Part shown: positions 6,842 to 8,230 of the stretch, in pieces
Numbering within the stretch: the first letter of the stretch is position 1
How the letters are laid out: every line of letters starts with the position of its first letter
Origin: an uncultured Corynebacterium sp.
GTDB lineage: Bacteria; Actinomycetota; Actinomycetes; Mycobacteriales; Mycobacteriaceae
DNA: 8,230 bases
NCBI RefSeq assembly: GCF_943914015.1
Contig: NZ_CALUAK010000112.1
Location: forward strand, 1 to 8,230
Direction: 5' to 3'
The notes under the pieces: generated by a model
Told to the model about the DNA's origin: nothing
Seen by the model: only the letters and a program-made list of their open reading frames with translations
Databases searched by the model: none
Made by a program: the position numbers and the translations under genes

Positions 6842-7597
6842 ATGCGTTTTGCTCGAATTGCAACAAAAGAATCCATGAGCTTCTCCACCGTCGACGGTGA
6901 AGGGCAGAACCTAAAATTCCGCGCGATTGCCGGGCACCCCTTTGAAGAGCCGGAGCACACGGGGAAAGAATTCAGCCCGGATGAGGTGAAACTCCTCTCT
7001 CCGATGCTTCCCTCAAAGATTGTGCTCATCGCCGATAACTTCGGCGATGGGGAGCCGAATTTCCTGCTCAAGCCACCGACATCCGTCATCGGTCCGGGTG
7101 CCCCGATCCGCATCCCAGCAGCTGCGATGGGTGTGGCATTCGAAGGCCAGCTGGCGTTCGTTATCGGCAAGCCGTGTAAGGATGTCGCAGCCGCCGATTG
7201 GCGCTCCGCGGTCCTCGGTGCCACCATCCTCAACGATGTCTCTGCCATTGGGCTGGATACCCCGGGAGAACAAGCTGTTCGTGCCCGCGCGTTTGACACG
7301 TTTTGCCCAGTAGGGCCATGGGTGGATACGGATATCGATGCCCTCAACGTAGAAGACACCGATGTCATTGGGCGTGTGACCCGTGGTGACGAAACAACCA
7401 CCTTCGAATCGGCGGCAACGAAGGATATGGTGTGGAGTTTTCCTGAGATAATCGAGTACGTCTCACACACCATGACTCTTCTCCCCGGTGACATTATTGC
7501 CACCGGCCTACCTGTCAAGAAGCACGAGTTAGCCAGCGGGGATACCGTCACCATCGCCGTTGATGGTCTCGGACAGTTGCGTAACCGGGTGCACTAA
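6842..7597 (+). CDS. Fumarylacetoacetase-fold protein, Cg1458 (oxaloacetate decarboxylase) counterpart with altered active site
   Basis: This 251-residue protein of the fumarylacetoacetate hydrolase family lies downstream of leuB, as does C. glutamicum Cg1458, a characterised soluble oxaloacetate decarboxylase. Family landmarks are FLLKPPTSVIGPGAPIRIP (about 74-92), EGQLAFVIGK (101-110), NDVSA (131-135), AFDTFCPVGPW (150-160) and PGDIIATG (215-222). Several expected functional residues are changed. The usual NYxxHxxE segment reads NFGDGEPN (66-73), with neither His nor Glu and an apparent deletion before FLLKPP. The second ligand of the metal motif ExE is Gln103 (EGQ). The RD after NDVSA is Ile-Gly (136-137). 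The lysine before the FDTF motif is Arg149. The TGTPxG loop reads TGLPVKK. Glu101 and Asp132 remain. It is therefore either a pseudoenzyme or an enzyme with another reaction. The frame is intact and the start is probably leaderless. Assignment to the family is firm; activity is doubtful, so I give no symbol. Confidence 0.88.
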   Translation: MRFARIATKESMSFSTVDGEGQNLKFRAIAGHPFEEPEHTGKEFSPDEVKLLSPMLPSKIVLIADNFGDGEPNFLLKPPTSVIGPGAPIRIPAAAMGVAFEGQLAFVIGKPCKDVAAADWRSAVLGATILNDVSAIGLDTPGEQAVRARAFDTFCPVGPWVDTDIDALNVEDTDVIGRVTRGDETTTFESAATKDMVWSFPEIIEYVSHTMTLLPGDIIATGLPVKKHELASGDTVTIAVDGLGQLRNRVH

Positions 7598-7600
7598 AGG

Positions 7601-8230
7601 TTATAGGCCGAGGGATCGCAGAATCGTTCCCAGCTTGGCGGTTGTTTCCTCCAACTCCTGCTGAGGATCAGATTGAGCGACGATTCCGCCGCCGGCCCAT
7701 GCGCGCCCGCGGGTCCCATCTCCGGATACCTCAGCGCAACGAATGGCGACCATGAATTCGCCGTTACCGGCAGAGTCTGCCCAGCCCACTGCACCTGCGT
7801 AGAAGCGACGATCTGATTCGACATCAAGGATCATCTGCCGTGCGGCTTCTTCTGGAGTGCCACAAATAGCGGGAGTGGGGTGGACAGCACGTGCAAGATC
7901 CAAGGCGGTGAGAGAGTTGTCGGAAAGCTCACCACGGATCGGAGTGGCCAGGTGCCACACTTCGTTGGTGCTGGTGAGCTCCGGGGAATCTGGAATCTCC
8001 AACACAGTGGTGAGCGGCTCCAGCGACGCTCGGATGTAGTCCACGACGTAGCGGTGCTCAGCCAAATCCTTGGCCGAAGCGAGCAACCCATCTGCAGCGG
8101 CTTTGTCCTGGGCTGGGTCGCTGCTACGGGGTGCTGTTCCCGCTAGCGGGTAACAGGTCACTTCTGCTCCCTGCTTGTGTACGAGCACCTCGGGGGAGCA
8201 GCCGACAAGCCACGAGCCACCGCTGTCTCT
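7601..8230 (-). CDS. Isochorismate synthase, C-terminal part (partial at right edge)
   Basis: The frame ends with TAA at 7601-7603 on the minus strand and is open to the right edge, giving about 209 residues of the C-terminal half. The product converts chorismate to isochorismate, the entry to menaquinone and to catecholate siderophores. Motifs in order are LVGCSPEVLV, PLAGTAPR, an EHRYVVDYI helix, HLATPIRGEL, VHPTPAICGTPEEAARQMI, FYAGAVGWADSAGNGEFMVAIRCAEV and AGGGIVAQSDPQQELEET. The HPTPA-CG segment and VGW-DS-GNGE are characteristic of the isochorismate synthases EntC, DhbC and MenF, rather than of anthranilate or aminodeoxychorismate synthases. I cannot decide between a menaquinone and a siderophore role, so no symbol is given. 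The gene converges on the fumarylacetoacetase-fold gene with a gap of only 3 bp and no visible terminator between them. Confidence 0.92.
   Translation of the reverse strand, partial: RDSGGSWLVGCSPEVLVHKQGAEVTCYPLAGTAPRSSDPAQDKAAADGLLASAKDLAEHRYVVDYIRASLEPLTTVLEIPDSPELTSTNEVWHLATPIRGELSDNSLTALDLARAVHPTPAICGTPEEAARQMILDVESDRRFYAGAVGWADSAGNGEFMVAIRCAEVSGDGTRGRAWAGGGIVAQSDPQQELEETTAKLGTILRSLGL

Noticed and set aside
6619..7554. Minus-strand open frame of 311 codons spanning leuB and the next gene
   Set aside because: It crosses a terminator and two clear plus-strand genes, and its protein looks like random Ser/Arg-rich translation.
1..8230. tRNA, rRNA, CRISPR array or insertion sequence
   Set aside because: I saw no clover-leaf pattern, no regularly spaced repeats beyond the 17-bp tandem, and no transposase-like protein or terminal inverted repeats in the window.

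Overview
The window reads as a piece of the chromosome of a Corynebacterium or a close relative. The evidence is a moderately GC-rich sequence dense with genes, a long type-I SerA with an intervening domain plus ACT domain, probable leaderless genes, and a gene order serA - small secreted protein - leuB - fumarylacetoacetase-fold protein. From memory that order matches Corynebacterium glutamicum (serA, NCgl1236/cg1452, leuB, cg1458). The species cannot be named from the sequence alone.

Layout. 1-1203: the 3' part of an actinobacterial conserved protein of unknown function. 1204-1328: a good sigma-70-type promoter and a structured 5' leader with a 9-bp perfect inverted repeat, possibly covered by a short valine-rich reading frame. 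1329-2924: serA, the first enzyme of serine synthesis. 2978-3397: a small exported protein, followed by a strong terminator. 3524-5617: a three-gene cassette of ABC-type ATPase, ABC-2 permease and TetR-family regulator. The ATPase has an in-frame amber stop just after Walker A and the regulator has a frameshift just after its DNA-binding domain, so the cassette looks inactivated although the permease frame is intact. 5638-5705: a 17-bp tandem repeat and a candidate promoter for leuB. 5742-6758: leuB, leucine synthesis, followed by a terminator. 6842-7597: a fumarylacetoacetase-fold protein that corresponds to the C. glutamicum oxaloacetate decarboxylase Cg1458 but has lost most of the expected catalytic residues. 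7601-8230, minus strand: the C-terminal part of an isochorismate synthase, running off the right edge.

How it fits together. serA and leuB are housekeeping amino-acid biosynthesis genes with their own promoters. The ABC/TetR cassette sits between the small secreted protein and leuB, where I recall no such cassette in C. glutamicum, and two of its three genes are broken. It is therefore best read as a decaying accessory insertion. Isochorismate synthase feeds menaquinone or catecholate siderophore synthesis and converges on the fumarylacetoacetase-like gene with only 3 bp between them.

No RNA gene, insertion sequence, CRISPR array or clearly new multi-gene system was seen. The most unusual items are the probable pseudoenzyme at 6842-7597, the serA leader, and the double lesion in the ABC/TetR cassette. 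No gap longer than 300 bases lacks a gene.
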